DNA from: Oscillospiraceae bacterium
GTDB lineage: Bacteria; Bacillota; Clostridia; Oscillospirales; Oscillospiraceae
NCBI GenBank assembly: GCA_021770845.1
Contig: JAETQF010000015.1
Coordinates: 1-64,000 of the forward strand
Direction of reading: 5' to 3'
DNA length: 64,000 nucleotides
Below, one piece after another: positions 5,527 to 13,290 of this stretch. Positions within the stretch are counted from its first letter, which is position 1. Every line of letters begins with the position of its first letter. A program made the position numbers and the translations under genes. The notes under the pieces were generated by a model. The model ran no database searches, was not told the DNA's origin, and saw only the letters and a list, made by a program, of their open reading frames with translations.

Positions 5527-8037
5527 ATGAAAAAATTCGGCAGACGGTTGACGGCAATGGCGCTGGCCCTGGCGCTGGCGGCGGGACTGGCCCCCACGGC
5601 CTTCGCGTCCTGGGCCTTGGGCAGCGAGCTGGTGGCCCGAACCACCCAGCTGGCGGAGGGCGTGTCCCTCACCAGACAGTCCCTGTGGTCGGCGTCCAAA
5701 AGCGACCTGCGCACGGAACACTACATTACATACGACCCCGCCAGCGGCGTAAAGCCCGTGGTGTTCAGCGGCAGGTACGTGGCCAGCACCAACTCCGTGG
5801 CCTCCGCCGCGGCCCAGCTGGAGGGACAGGGCTACCGGGTGGTGGCGGCCGCCAACGGCGGCTGGTTCAACACCGACGGCACCATCGTGGGGATGCTGGT
5901 GACCGACGGGGTGGTGCGCTCCCTGGACGTGGAGAACTACACCCTGCTGGGCTTCACCGGGGACGGCCGCGCCTTCATCGACGAGAACGTGATCACCAAG
6001 AGCGCCGCCTGGCAGAAGGCGGACGGCGCCCCCTTCTCCACCGCCCTGGCGGGCTTCAACGCCTACCGCCATTCCAAGTACTTGGGCGGGCTGTATCTCT
6101 ATAACCAGGACTTTTCCTCCCGGGTGAACAGCGGCGGGCCCTGCGTGTATGCCATTGCCCGCCCGCTGGACGGCGGCGTGATGAAGCTGAACGGCTCGCT
6201 GGAGCTGGAGGTGGTATCGGTGACCGACGCCACCCAGGAAGGGGTCAGCTTTAACGGCAATATCCCCGAGGGCTGCTATATGCTGTACGCCGAGGATCAC
6301 GACAACGCCGCCCTGCTGGACGCCCTGCGGGAGCTGACGGAGGGCCGCCGGATCACGGTGACGGTGGGCGGCGTCAGCGAGCAGTGGAAGGATGCGGCCT
6401 ACGGCATCAGCAGCATCTACCACCCCATACTGCGGGGGGAGCAGATCACCGCCTCCGATCTTCCCACTGCGGCCAACCCCCGCACCGCCGTGGGCATCCG
6501 GGAGGACGGCACGGTGATCCTCTACACCATCGACGGGCGGCAGAGCGGCTATTCCGTGGGGGCCAGCTTCGCCCAGGTGGCGGAGCGCCTCCAGGAGCTG
6601 GGCTGCGTGTCCGCCGTGGCGCTGGACGGCGGCGGCTCCACCAACCTGGGGGCCACCCTGCCGGGTACGGAGAAGTTCGCCATTGTAAACGGCCCGTCCA
6701 CCGATGGGCGGCGGGTGAACAACTCCATCCTGCTGGTGACGGACGACCCCGGCGCCTCCGGCATGGGCCCCGGGGCCTACGTGGACGGGGAGACCCAGGT
6801 GGTGCTGGCCGGGGCCAAGCTGCCGGTGACCGCCACGGCCTACGACGGGGCGGGCCTGCCCGCGCCGGATCAGCCCCTGGAATGGAGCGCCACCGGCGGC
6901 GCCATCACGCCGGGGACGGGCAATGCCGCCGTCTATACCGCCGGGGAGCAGGCCGGGCTGTATTCCATCTCCGCCTCCTCCTCCGGGCAGGGGGCCATGC
7001 CCGTGCAGATCGTGGACGGCCTGAACAGCCTGCGGGTGTCCAAGGAGGGCTCCACGGCCCAGCTGGCCTCGCTGACGGTGGAGCCGGGGCAGACGGTGGA
7101 TCTCACTGCCTCCGGGCGCTGGTGGAACCTGCCGGTGTCCATGGGCGACGAGGACGTGACCTGGACGGCGGATCCCGCCATCGGAACCATTGACGGGACG
7201 GGCCGCTTCATCGCGGCGGGGGACAACGGCAAGGGGAACATCACCGCCACAGCGGGGGGCAAAACGGTGACCATCCCGGTGACGGTGGATCGGGGCGACC
7301 CCTTTGTGGACATCGCGGGCCACTGGAGCGCCCCCCATGTGACCAAGCTGTACGAGATGGAGCTGACCACGGGCTACCAGAGGCCCGACGGCTCCTATGA
7401 GTTCAGGCCCAACGGCCAGCTGTCCCGGGGGGAGCTGGTGGCCTTCCTCAGCCGGCTGCTGAACGTGGACACGGACAAGTACAAGGACGTGGCCCTGCCC
7501 TTCGCGGACGCGGCCTCCATCGCCGACTGGGTGCTGCCCCACGTGAAGGCCATGTACGCCCTGAAGGTGTTCGAGGGCACCGCCGCGGGCGGCAAGGTGT
7601 ACGCCAACCTGAACAGCCCCATAAGCCGGGAGGAGGCCATGACCCTGCTGGGCCGGGTGCTGGCGGATCAGGCGGGGCACGACCTGTCCTCCTTCGGGGA
7701 CGGGGACAAGGTGAGCGGCTGGGCCCGTCCCTATGTGGAGACTCTGGTGTCCCAGGGCATTGTGGAGGGCAGCGACGGCCTGCTGCGGCCCAAGAACAAC
7801 ATCACCCGGGGGGAGGCGGCCAAGCTGCTGGTGTCCATCGCCGGCCTGGACAAGGCGGAGCTCACCCCCCGGCCCGGCCTGGAGCCGCAGCCCCCGGAGC
7901 AGCCCCCGGTGGATCCCAACGGCCCCTTCGTGACGCCCACGGAGCGGCCGGACTTCGGCACGGATAAGCCGCCCCAGACCGGGGATCCCGATTTCGACCC
8001 CCTGGATCACACCTGGGTTACACCTGGACAGAACTGA
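5527..8037 (+). CDS. Secreted phosphodiester glycosidase (NAGPA domain) with Ig-like region and three SLH repeats
   Basis: An 836-aa exported protein. Residues 1-27 are a Sec signal peptide ending PTAFA. Residues about 60-410 form a phosphodiester glycosidase (NAGPA) domain, with NGGWFNTDG near the start and ALDGGGSTNL followed by NGPSTDGRRVNNSILL at the end. This family cleaves sugar-1-phosphodiester links; the substrate here is unknown. Two Ig-like stretches (about 420-590) follow, then three SLH repeats (about 594-780) beginning FVDIAGHWSA, which would bind secondary cell-wall polymer, then a Pro-rich tail. AAGGAGG lies seven bases before the ATG. Likely acts at the cell surface on wall polymers or host glycans. 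Confidence 0.85.
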   Translation: MKKFGRRLTAMALALALAAGLAPTAFASWALGSELVARTTQLAEGVSLTRQSLWSASKSDLRTEHYITYDPASGVKPVVFSGRYVASTNSVASAAAQLEGQGYRVVAAANGGWFNTDGTIVGMLVTDGVVRSLDVENYTLLGFTGDGRAFIDENVITKSAAWQKADGAPFSTALAGFNAYRHSKYLGGLYLYNQDFSSRVNSGGPCVYAIARPLDGGVMKLNGSLELEVVSVTDATQEGVSFNGNIPEGCYMLYAEDHDNAALLDALRELTEGRRITVTVGGVSEQWKDAAYGISSIYHPILRGEQITASDLPTAANPRTAVGIREDGTVILYTIDGRQSGYSVGASFAQVAERLQELGCVSAVALDGGGSTNLGATLPGTEKFAIVNGPSTDGRRVNNSILLVTDDPGASGMGPGAYVDGETQVVLAGAKLPVTATAYDGAGLPAPDQPLEWSATGGAITPGTGNAAVYTAGEQAGLYSISASSSGQGAMPVQIVDGLNSLRVSKEGSTAQLASLTVEPGQTVDLTASGRWWNLPVSMGDEDVTWTADPAIGTIDGTGRFIAAGDNGKGNITATAGGKTVTIPVTVDRGDPFVDIAGHWSAPHVTKLYEMELTTGYQRPDGSYEFRPNGQLSRGELVAFLSRLLNVDTDKYKDVALPFADAASIADWVLPHVKAMYALKVFEGTAAGGKVYANLNSPISREEAMTLLGRVLADQAGHDLSSFGDGDKVSGWARPYVETLVSQGIVEGSDGLLRPKNNITRGEAAKLLVSIAGLDKAELTPRPGLEPQPPEQPPVDPNGPFVTPTERPDFGTDKPPQTGDPDFDPLDHTWVTPGQN

Positions 8038-8204
8038 TACTAATTCTTAATAAAACGATGTAATCGTTTTATGGGGCCGCACAATGCGGCCCGGCGGCGC
8101 AGCCGCCAAGAATGTTGTCCATACTTTTCTTGGTGCGCCGTAGGCGCGGCGGCGTCTCACGCCGCCATAAAAAGATTTTTAAATCTTTTTATCAAGAAAT
8201 AGTA
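8038..8204. repeat. 167-bp modular palindromic element with imperfect terminal inverted repeats
   Basis: The ends TACTAATTCTTAATA (8038-8052) and TATCAAGAAATAGTA (8190-8204) are imperfect inverted copies, matching at about 12 of 15 positions. Inside are stacked hairpins: ATAAAACGAT/ATCGTTTTAT, GGGCCGC/GCGGCCC, GGCGGC/GCCGCC, CCAAGAA/TTCTTGG, GCGCC/GGCGC, GGCGGCG/CGCCGCC and AAAAGATT/AATCTTTT. It codes for nothing evident and starts at the base after the stop codon. It has the look of a non-autonomous repeat (MITE- or REP-like). Confidence 0.6.
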
Positions 8205-8211
8205 TGAACGT

Positions 8212-8249
8212 GAAACGGGAAGCGGGGAAAGTCCCCGCTTCCCGTTTTT
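8212..8249 (+). terminator. Terminator downstream of the glycosidase/SLH gene
   Basis: AAACGGGAAGCGGGGA pairs with TCCCCGCTTCCCGTTT and is followed by T's and C. It lies beyond the palindromic element. Confidence 0.8.
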
Positions 8250-8259
8250 CATGGGCGCG

Positions 8260-8292
8260 AAAAAGGCAGGAGGCCCGAACCGCCGGGCCTCC
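8260..8292 (-). terminator. Terminator of the cupin/SDR/cyclase operon
   Basis: On the minus strand GGAGGCCCG pairs with CGGGCCTCC (8269-8277 and 8284-8292), and a run of T follows at 8264-8260. Confidence 0.8.
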
Positions 8293-8313
8293 CGCCAAAA
8301 GAGAGGAAAACGC

Positions 8314-9327
8314 TTATTTGTTGCGGTTGAACAGCTTCTGGATGTACTCCAGGCAGCTGTCGCCGTTGCCGCTGGCCTCGCCGTAGCCGGTGCCGCCGTA
8401 CTTGTAGGTGCGGGTGGGCACGCCCTTCACCAGCAGATCCTCGTCGATCTCGGCGCTGCAGCGGGCCATGGAGCCGTCGCCCATGTACCAGCGCAGGGGG
8501 AAGCAGTTGAAGCGGAACCACACGCCGGCGGGGATCTTGTCCAGGTCGCCGCCCAGGTTCTCCACGCCCACGATGCCGTGGCCCAGCATCTCCTTGTGGC
8601 AGGGCTCCCAGGTACCCCAGACGCCGATGTTCTCCAGCTCGCCGAACTTCTCGTCGTAGGCGGCCTGGCCGTGGAGGCGGATGTACTCGAACTTGTCGAA
8701 CTCGGCGTAGGCCTCCTCGCCGAACAGCTCCTTGTACTCCTCGGTGATGGGCTTGCCGGTGGCGCCCAGCAGGTTCATGCGGGTCATGCCGTTGTTGCCC
8801 ATGGCGGTGTGCAGGGGGTGATCCAGGGCCTGACTGTCCATGGCCACGCACTTCACCTTGTTCTTCACGAACCACTTGCCCGCGTCGATGCCGGTGCCGG
8901 CGGAGTAGTGGTAGTAGGCCTTGGAGTCGTCGAACAGCCGGTGCATCCCGGTGTTCAGGCAGACGATCTTGCCCTCCAGGTCGGCCTGGTTCACGCCGTA
9001 CTTCTCGCAGGCGGCGTCCAGGTGCTTGTCGGTGATGAGGCCCCAGGGCTCGATGTCGATCTTGAGCACCACGGCGGTGCCGGTGTAGGCGTCCACGGGC
9101 ATCTCGTCGGAGTAGCGGGCGCGGCGGCCGTCGAACTCATACTCCATCACGTGGCGGGGGGCGTCGCAGTGGGTGCCGGTGTGCATGGTGCATTTGATGG
9201 ACTGGGTGAGCACGCCGCCCTTGGCCATGGAGTGGGCGCCCACGATGTCGGGCTTGTCAAAGTAGGGCCAGCGGGGGATCTCCGCGCCGAAGGGGTGGGT
9301 CAGGTCAACAAAAACAGTCTTGCCCAT
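8314..9327 (-). CDS. Cyclase-family metal hydrolase (PF04199; kynurenine formamidase / ring-opening hydrolase-like)
   Basis: A 337-aa enzyme with the family's metal motif as HTGTHCDAPRH (His49, His53, Asp55, His59) and the starting strand VDLTHPFG. Relatives are kynurenine formamidase, isatin hydrolase and dihydrophloroglucinol cyclohydrolase, all Mn/Zn hydrolases that open amides or cyclic ketones. At 337 residues it is much longer than the ~210-aa KynB, so true formamidase is unlikely. ATG at 9327 has GGAGGAG upstream. It is the last gene of a three-gene operon after cupin and SDR, which points to a small catabolic route for a cyclic compound. The substrate is inferred, not shown. Confidence 0.8.
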   Translation of the reverse strand: MGKTVFVDLTHPFGAEIPRWPYFDKPDIVGAHSMAKGGVLTQSIKCTMHTGTHCDAPRHVMEYEFDGRRARYSDEMPVDAYTGTAVVLKIDIEPWGLITDKHLDAACEKYGVNQADLEGKIVCLNTGMHRLFDDSKAYYHYSAGTGIDAGKWFVKNKVKCVAMDSQALDHPLHTAMGNNGMTRMNLLGATGKPITEEYKELFGEEAYAEFDKFEYIRLHGQAAYDEKFGELENIGVWGTWEPCHKEMLGHGIVGVENLGGDLDKIPAGVWFRFNCFPLRWYMGDGSMARCSAEIDEDLLVKGVPTRTYKYGGTGYGEASGNGDSCLEYIQKLFNRNK

Positions 9328-9401
9328 GATAATCTCCTCCAAAAATAATATCGGTGTGTACTTCCGTGCGCCCGCCCACAGAGCGGATGGCGCGGTGGTT
9401 T

Positions 9402-10196
9402 TTAGCAGGTCAGGTAACCGCCGGAGCAGTCGCAGTTGGCGCCGGTGATGTAGTTGGACGCGTCGGAGGACAGGAACAGGGCGTAGCCGGCGAAGTCGGC
9501 GGGCTCGGCCAGACGTCCGATGGGCTCCCGCTTCAGGAAGTTCTTGTACACCTCGGACTCGGGGTCGAACATCCACTCGGTGAGCTCGGAGCGGAACACG
9601 GTGGGGCACAGGGAGTTGACGTTGATCTTGTGCTGGGCGGACAGCTCGCAGGCCATGCTGCTGACCATCAGGTCGGCGCCGCCCTTGGAGGTGCAGTAGC
9701 CGGTGTAGCCCGCCATGCCCCGCTTGGAGCGCTGGCTGGTGACCACCACGATCTTGCCGCCCTTGCCCTGGGCCACCATCTGCTGGGCCACGTACTTCAG
9801 CACGATGTAGACGCTCTTGCAGTCGGCGTCCATGATGTACTGCCACTCCTCCACGGACTGCTCCAGGATGGGCTTGGGCTTGTTGAAGCCGTGGCACACG
9901 GCCAGGATGTTCACCTCGCCGTACTTGTCCACAGTGGCCTTCACCAGGGCCTGCACGTCGCCCTCCTTGGCGGGGTCGGCCACGCAGTAGGCGCAGTCGA
10001 TGCCCTCGGCCTTGAACTCGGCCTCCAGATCCTTCAGCTTGCCCTCGCTGCGGCCGGTCATCATGACCTTGGCGCCGGCGTAGCCGTAGGCCTTGGCCAG
10101 CACCTTGCCCAGGGCGCCCGTGGCGCCGGTGACCACGGCCACCTTGCCCTCCACGGAGAACATATTCTGTACGAAATTCTTCTCAATGGCAACCAT
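9402..10196 (-). CDS. Short-chain dehydrogenase/reductase (SDR)
   Basis: A 264-aa classical SDR. The Rossmann motif is TGATGALG, the Asn/cofactor strand is ILAVCHGF, the catalytic Ser lies in VVVTSQRS and the YxxxK pair is YTGYCTSK. The closing region is [20 protein letters not shown]. It would reduce or oxidise a ketone/alcohol with NAD(P)H. It lies between the cupin and cyclase genes in one operon, with good SD sites (AAGGAGAG) and short gaps. Phloroglucinol reductase and gluconate-type dehydrogenases share this fold; the exact substrate cannot be read from the sequence. Confidence 0.88.
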   Translation of the reverse strand: MVAIEKNFVQNMFSVEGKVAVVTGATGALGKVLAKAYGYAGAKVMMTGRSEGKLKDLEAEFKAEGIDCAYCVADPAKEGDVQALVKATVDKYGEVNILAVCHGFNKPKPILEQSVEEWQYIMDADCKSVYIVLKYVAQQMVAQGKGGKIVVVTSQRSKRGMAGYTGYCTSKGGADLMVSSMACELSAQHKINVNSLCPTVFRSELTEWMFDPESEVYKNFLKREPIGRLAEPADFAGYALFLSSDASNYITGANCDCSGGYLTC

Positions 10197-10215
10197 TGCG
10201 GTTCTCTCCTTTCGA

Positions 10216-10566
10216 TCAAGCGTCGGGGTAGTTGATGATGACCAGCATCCTGGCGGGCTTGCCGGACTCGTTCTTCAGGCCGCGGCCCTCGTTGGGGGGG
10301 AAGCTGATGGACTCGTTGGCGTGGATGACGTACTTGTTGCCGTCCTTGTCGGTGACGGTCATCTCGCCCTCCAGGACGAAGTAGACCTTCTCCAGGGGGT
10401 TGTCCTCATAGGCCCACTCCGCGCCGCCGCCGGGCTCGAACTCGGAGACGCCGATCCAGAACTTGGTGGCGCCGGTCTCGTCCTTGCCGTGATACCGCTT
10501 GCAGGTCACGCCGAAGTGGGCGGGGGGGAAGTAGGGTTCCAGCTCCTGATAGGTACGCTTGATCAT
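10216..10566 (-). CDS. Small cupin-domain protein lacking the usual metal histidines
   Basis: A 116-aa single-domain cupin and first gene of the operon with the SDR and the cyclase. The barrel core is seen in [13 protein letters not shown] and [14 protein letters not shown]. The usual HxH in motif 1 is replaced ([12 protein letters not shown]) and the His of motif 2 is also missing, so normal metal binding looks lost. It may be a metal-free isomerase, a ligand-binding subunit or a partner of the other two enzymes. The start ATG at 10566 has AAGGAGG upstream. Function unknown. Confidence 0.78.
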   Translation of the reverse strand: MIKRTYQELEPYFPPAHFGVTCKRYHGKDETGATKFWIGVSEFEPGGGAEWAYEDNPLEKVYFVLEGEMTVTDKDGNKYVIHANESISFPPNEGRGLKNESGKPARMLVIINYPDA

Positions 10567-10627
10567 GCGGGGTTCCTCCTTGAAAGATATTTTTCATCTT
10601 TGGGGTGGTTCCATTTCCTATGATTTA

Positions 10628-10656
10628 ATTATAAAATAAGCCGTTTATCCGCGCAA
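10628..10656 (-). promoter_or_regulatory. Promoter of the cupin/SDR/cyclase operon
   Basis: On the minus strand TTGCGC (10651-10656), 17 bases, TATAAT (10628-10633). Confidence 0.8.
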
Positions 10657-10678
10657 TCCATACTTTTTCCCCACCTGA

Positions 10679-10692
10679 TTACCATTTGGTAA
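10679..10692. promoter_or_regulatory. Palindromic operator candidate for the HxlR regulator
   Basis: TTACC-ATTT-GGTAA is a perfect dyad located 22 bases upstream of the -35 box of the operon promoter, in the gap to the divergent HxlR gene. HxlR proteins bind such dyads as dimers. A second small dyad, ACAAA-A-TTTGT, lies near 10810-10820. Confidence 0.5.
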
Positions 10693-10915
10693 GCACTCAC
10701 CGCCCGGTATCTGGGAAGGTGCACAAATCCGCCCAAACCAGCTTGGGCAGGGTGCAAAAAAAGGACGGGGGAGGTGAAAAACTTCCCGTGATTTTCACCG
10801 AAAAAAGCGGACAAAATTTGTACTGTTCAACAAGGGGAAAATATGCTAAACTACAGACTGAGACAGAACCCGTATTGGCGGCCGGAGAGGCCCAACGCGC
10901 AGGAGGCGATTGCCC

Positions 10916-11383
10916 ATGGCCAGAAAGACCTTTGACGAGCCCACCAACCCGTACCACTACACCCTGCACTGCATCGGCGGAAAGTGGAAAATGACCATCC
11001 TCCACGAGATCCACACCTACGGCAAGATCCACTTCAATGAGACGCTGAAGGTGCTGCCCGTGTCGGAAAAGGTGCTCAGCCAGCAGCTCAAGGAGCTCCT
11101 GGACGACGGGCTGATCCGCCGGGTGGTGCACGAGGATCAGTTTCCGCCCGCCATCGACTATGAGCTGACGGTGGAGGGGGCGCGGCTGATCCCCGCCCTG
11201 GACATCCTCTATATCTGGAGCATCCGGCAGATGGACGCCCGCCAGGTGCCCATCGACGCGGACGCCTTCGTGGTGCACCAGTCGGAGAAGTACGTGGACG
11301 CCCTGCGGGACATCATGGAGGCCAACGACTTCTGGCCGGACGCCGAGTGCCGGCGGCGGGGCGGCCGAACCAAGCGGACATAA
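10916..11383 (+). CDS. HxlR-family winged-helix transcription regulator
   Basis: A 155-aa DNA-binding protein. The HxlR domain covers residues about 10-105: YTLHCIGGKWKMTILHEI, then the recognition part LPVSEKVLSQQLKELLDDGLI and the wing ending YELTVEGARL. Cys19 sits where some relatives carry a redox-sensing Cys (as in HypR), but this alone does not prove redox control. ATG at 10916 is chosen because AGGAGG is nine bases upstream; the in-frame TTG at 10910 is too close to it. Being divergent from the cupin/SDR/cyclase operon, with a dyad between them, it is the likely local regulator. Confidence 0.88.
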   Translation: MARKTFDEPTNPYHYTLHCIGGKWKMTILHEIHTYGKIHFNETLKVLPVSEKVLSQQLKELLDDGLIRRVVHEDQFPPAIDYELTVEGARLIPALDILYIWSIRQMDARQVPIDADAFVVHQSEKYVDALRDIMEANDFWPDAECRRRGGRTKRT

Positions 11384-11386
11384 GGA

Positions 11387-11430
11387 AAAAAGCCCAGCCG
11401 GGAGTGAAACCACTCCCGGCTGGGCTTTTA
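11387..11430 (+). terminator. Terminator of the HxlR gene
   Basis: A 19-bp stem (11388-11406 with 11411-11429) with loop AAAC and a TTTT end. Confidence 0.88.
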
Positions 11431-11450
11431 AAGGAGCCTGCCCCACGGCA

Positions 11451-11485
11451 AAGCGCCCTCCCCGCCGCAGGCGGGGAGGGCGCTT
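11451..11485 (-). terminator. Terminator of the purine permease gene
   Basis: AAGCGCCCTCCCCGCC and its exact complement form a 16-bp stem with a 3-base loop just after the permease stop. The T run is weak. Confidence 0.65.
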
Positions 11486-11501
11486 CATAGGGTTCCTTTT
11501 C

Positions 11502-12944
11502 TCACACAGTGAGGAAAAACTTGATCAGGAACAGGACGGAGATAACGTAGGTCAGTACGGACACATCCTTGGCCTTGCCGGTGAACACCTTGATGACGGT
11601 GTAGGTGATCAGGGCCAGGCCGATGCCATGGCCGATGGAGCCGGAGATGGGCATGGCCAGCAGCATGATGAACACGGGGGCGGCGGTGGCGATATCATCA
11701 AAGTTGATGTTCTTCAGGCCGCTCAGCATCAGAATGCCCACATAGATGAGGGCGGCGGAGGTGGCGGCGGCGGGGATGATGGCCGCGATGGGGGCGATGA
11801 ACATACAGGCCAGGAACAGGATGCCGGTGGTGAGGGCGGTCAGGCCGGTGCGGCCGCCGGCCTCCACGCCGGAGGCGGACTCCACAAAGGTGGTGACGGT
11901 GGAGGTGCCGGTGCAGGAACCCACCACGGTGCCGATGGCGTCGGACAGCAGGGTCTCCCGCATCTGGGGCATTTTGCCGTCCTTGTCCACCATCTTGGCC
12001 CGGTTGGCGGTAGCGATCACGGTGCCGATGGTATCGAACATATCAATGATGCAGAAGGTGATGATCAGGATGATGACGGTGGACCAGCCCAAGGAGAACA
12101 GGGTGGCAAAGTCAAATTTGAACAGGGTGGTGGCGGCCATGTCGCCGAAGGGGGGCAGCCAGCTGGCGGTGGCCAGGGCGGCGAAGGGGTTGGTGGCCAG
12201 GAAGATGGCCTGGCCGGCCCAGTTGACCACCGAGGCGATGAGCATACCGAACAGCACCGCGCCCTTGACCTGATAGTGGGCCAGGATGATGATGGCGAAC
12301 AGGCCGATGAACATGGTGACCACGGTGAGAACCATGGCGGGCCAGTACTCGCCCAGGGCCTCCTTGGCGGTGCTGGCGGCCAGGGCGCCGAAGAAATCCC
12401 GCATGACCTGATGCTCGGAGGCGGCGCCCACGCCCGCGTTGGAGCCGAAGCCGATGTTCATCAGCATCAGGCCGATGGCGGGGCCGATGCCCAGGCGCAC
12501 CCCCAGGGGGATGGCTTCCACGATCTTCTCACGCACGTTCAGCACGGACAGAACCAGGAAGATGATGCCCTCCACCAGGATGATGCACAGACCGGCCTGG
12601 AGGCCGGCCAGGTAGGAGCAGCCCGCCGCACCGGCGATCTGGGCGATGACCACGGCGAAGTAGGAGTTGAGGCCCATGCCGGGGGCCAGGGCGAAGGGCT
12701 TGTTGGCCAGGAAGGCCATGCAGAACATGGCCACGGCGGAGGCCAGGCAGGTGGCCAGGAACACGCCGTTCCAGGCGGCGGTGCCGTCCGCGCCGAAGCC
12801 GCCGAAGGCGCCCTGGCCAAAGCCGACGATCAGATTGGGGTTCAGGGCGATGATGTAGGCCATCGTCATGAACGTGGTGAGTCCGGCCACGATCTCGGTG
12901 CGCACCGAGGTGCCGTTCTCCTTGAGCTTAAAAATTTTCTCCAT
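11502..12944 (-). CDS. NCS2-family purine permease (guanine/hypoxanthine type, PbuG/AzgA-like)
   Basis: A 480-aa membrane transporter with about 12-14 spans, importing a purine base by ion symport. The start region ENGTSVRTEIVAGLTTFMTMAYI is typical of the AzgA/PbuG branch. FVESASGVEAGGRTGLTAL holds substrate-site residues, and IPAAATSAALIYVG and GIGLALITYTVIKV complete the family pattern. A guanine-class riboswitch precedes it, so guanine or hypoxanthine is the likely cargo. It is a single gene with its own terminator. The neighbouring divergent gene codes for a purine phosphoribosyltransferase that would trap the imported base. Confidence 0.92.
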   Translation of the reverse strand: MEKIFKLKENGTSVRTEIVAGLTTFMTMAYIIALNPNLIVGFGQGAFGGFGADGTAAWNGVFLATCLASAVAMFCMAFLANKPFALAPGMGLNSYFAVVIAQIAGAAGCSYLAGLQAGLCIILVEGIIFLVLSVLNVREKIVEAIPLGVRLGIGPAIGLMLMNIGFGSNAGVGAASEHQVMRDFFGALAASTAKEALGEYWPAMVLTVVTMFIGLFAIIILAHYQVKGAVLFGMLIASVVNWAGQAIFLATNPFAALATASWLPPFGDMAATTLFKFDFATLFSLGWSTVIILIITFCIIDMFDTIGTVIATANRAKMVDKDGKMPQMRETLLSDAIGTVVGSCTGTSTVTTFVESASGVEAGGRTGLTALTTGILFLACMFIAPIAAIIPAAATSAALIYVGILMLSGLKNINFDDIATAAPVFIMLLAMPISGSIGHGIGLALITYTVIKVFTGKAKDVSVLTYVISVLFLIKFFLTV

Positions 12945-12989
12945 AAAAAACTCCCTCTCCAGAATTTCCTTCGGGCAAACCGGATCGGG

Positions 12990-13030
12990 AAAAACAAAAT
13001 CAGCCCGGAAAGCGCGTGAACTTCCGGGCC
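12990..13030 (-). terminator. Riboswitch expression platform (intrinsic terminator)
   Basis: On the minus strand GCCCGGAA (13029-13022) pairs with TTCCGGGC (13010-13003), followed by a T-rich run (TGATTTTGTTTTT). It lies directly after the purine aptamer and before the permease ATG, as in a ligand-controlled OFF switch. Confidence 0.75.
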
Positions 13031-13038
13031 TGTTCTGT

Positions 13039-13108
13039 TTTCGGTAGCCGCCTGAAATCGGTCAGGCCGTAGAGACTCGGAACCCATCCCGTTCCGATTA
13101 TACCGAAG
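13039..13108 (-). ncRNA. Purine riboswitch aptamer, guanine class
   Basis: Read on the minus strand, the P1 stem is CTTCGGTA paired with TACCGAAA. J1/2 is TATAATC. P2 is GGAAC/GTTCC with loop GGGATGG. J2/3 is GAGTCTCTAC. P3 is GCCTGA/TCAGGC with a short loop, and J3/1 is GGCTAC. The C in GGCTAC is the position that selects guanine or hypoxanthine (U would select adenine). An intrinsic terminator follows at 13030-12990, and a purine permease is downstream. Excess guanine should stabilise the aptamer and switch the permease off. Confidence 0.85.
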
Positions 13109-13128
13109 GATATTGAGTTGACAAGGAT

Positions 13129-13134
13129 ATCATA
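13129..13134 (-). promoter_or_regulatory. -10 box of the riboswitch/permease promoter
   Basis: On the minus strand TATGAT with TGC before it (extended -10). The -35 is poor. Transcription would begin about 20 bases before the aptamer. Confidence 0.55.
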
Positions 13135-13192
13135 GCACAGAGCCTCACGGATTTCCATAGTTTTTTTCTTTTCCCCAGAACTTCATTACATT

Positions 13193-13221
13193 TTGACAAG
13201 AAGGGACAGGGGGAGTATAAT
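13193..13221 (+). promoter_or_regulatory. Consensus sigma-A promoter of the purine PRTase gene
   Basis: TTGACA (13193-13198), 17 bases, TATAAT (13216-13221): a perfect match to both hexamers. Confidence 0.92.
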
Positions 13222-13290
13222 ATCTCTCGTACAAATCACAACGGGCGGCGGGGGAGCACCCGGCCCGCCCCAACTGGGAGTTGACTGGAA

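Noticed and set aside
5269-8010. Very long open frame opposite the glycosidase/SLH gene, and similar long frames opposite other GC-rich genes (e.g. hndC/hndD, feoB, ATP synthase)
   Set aside because: They are mirror frames of clearly conserved genes. Their products are Gly/Ala/Arg/His-rich with no family pattern, and they lack fitting SD sites.
10910-10915. TTG start of the HxlR gene
   Set aside because: Only three bases from the SD; ATG 10916 has normal spacing.
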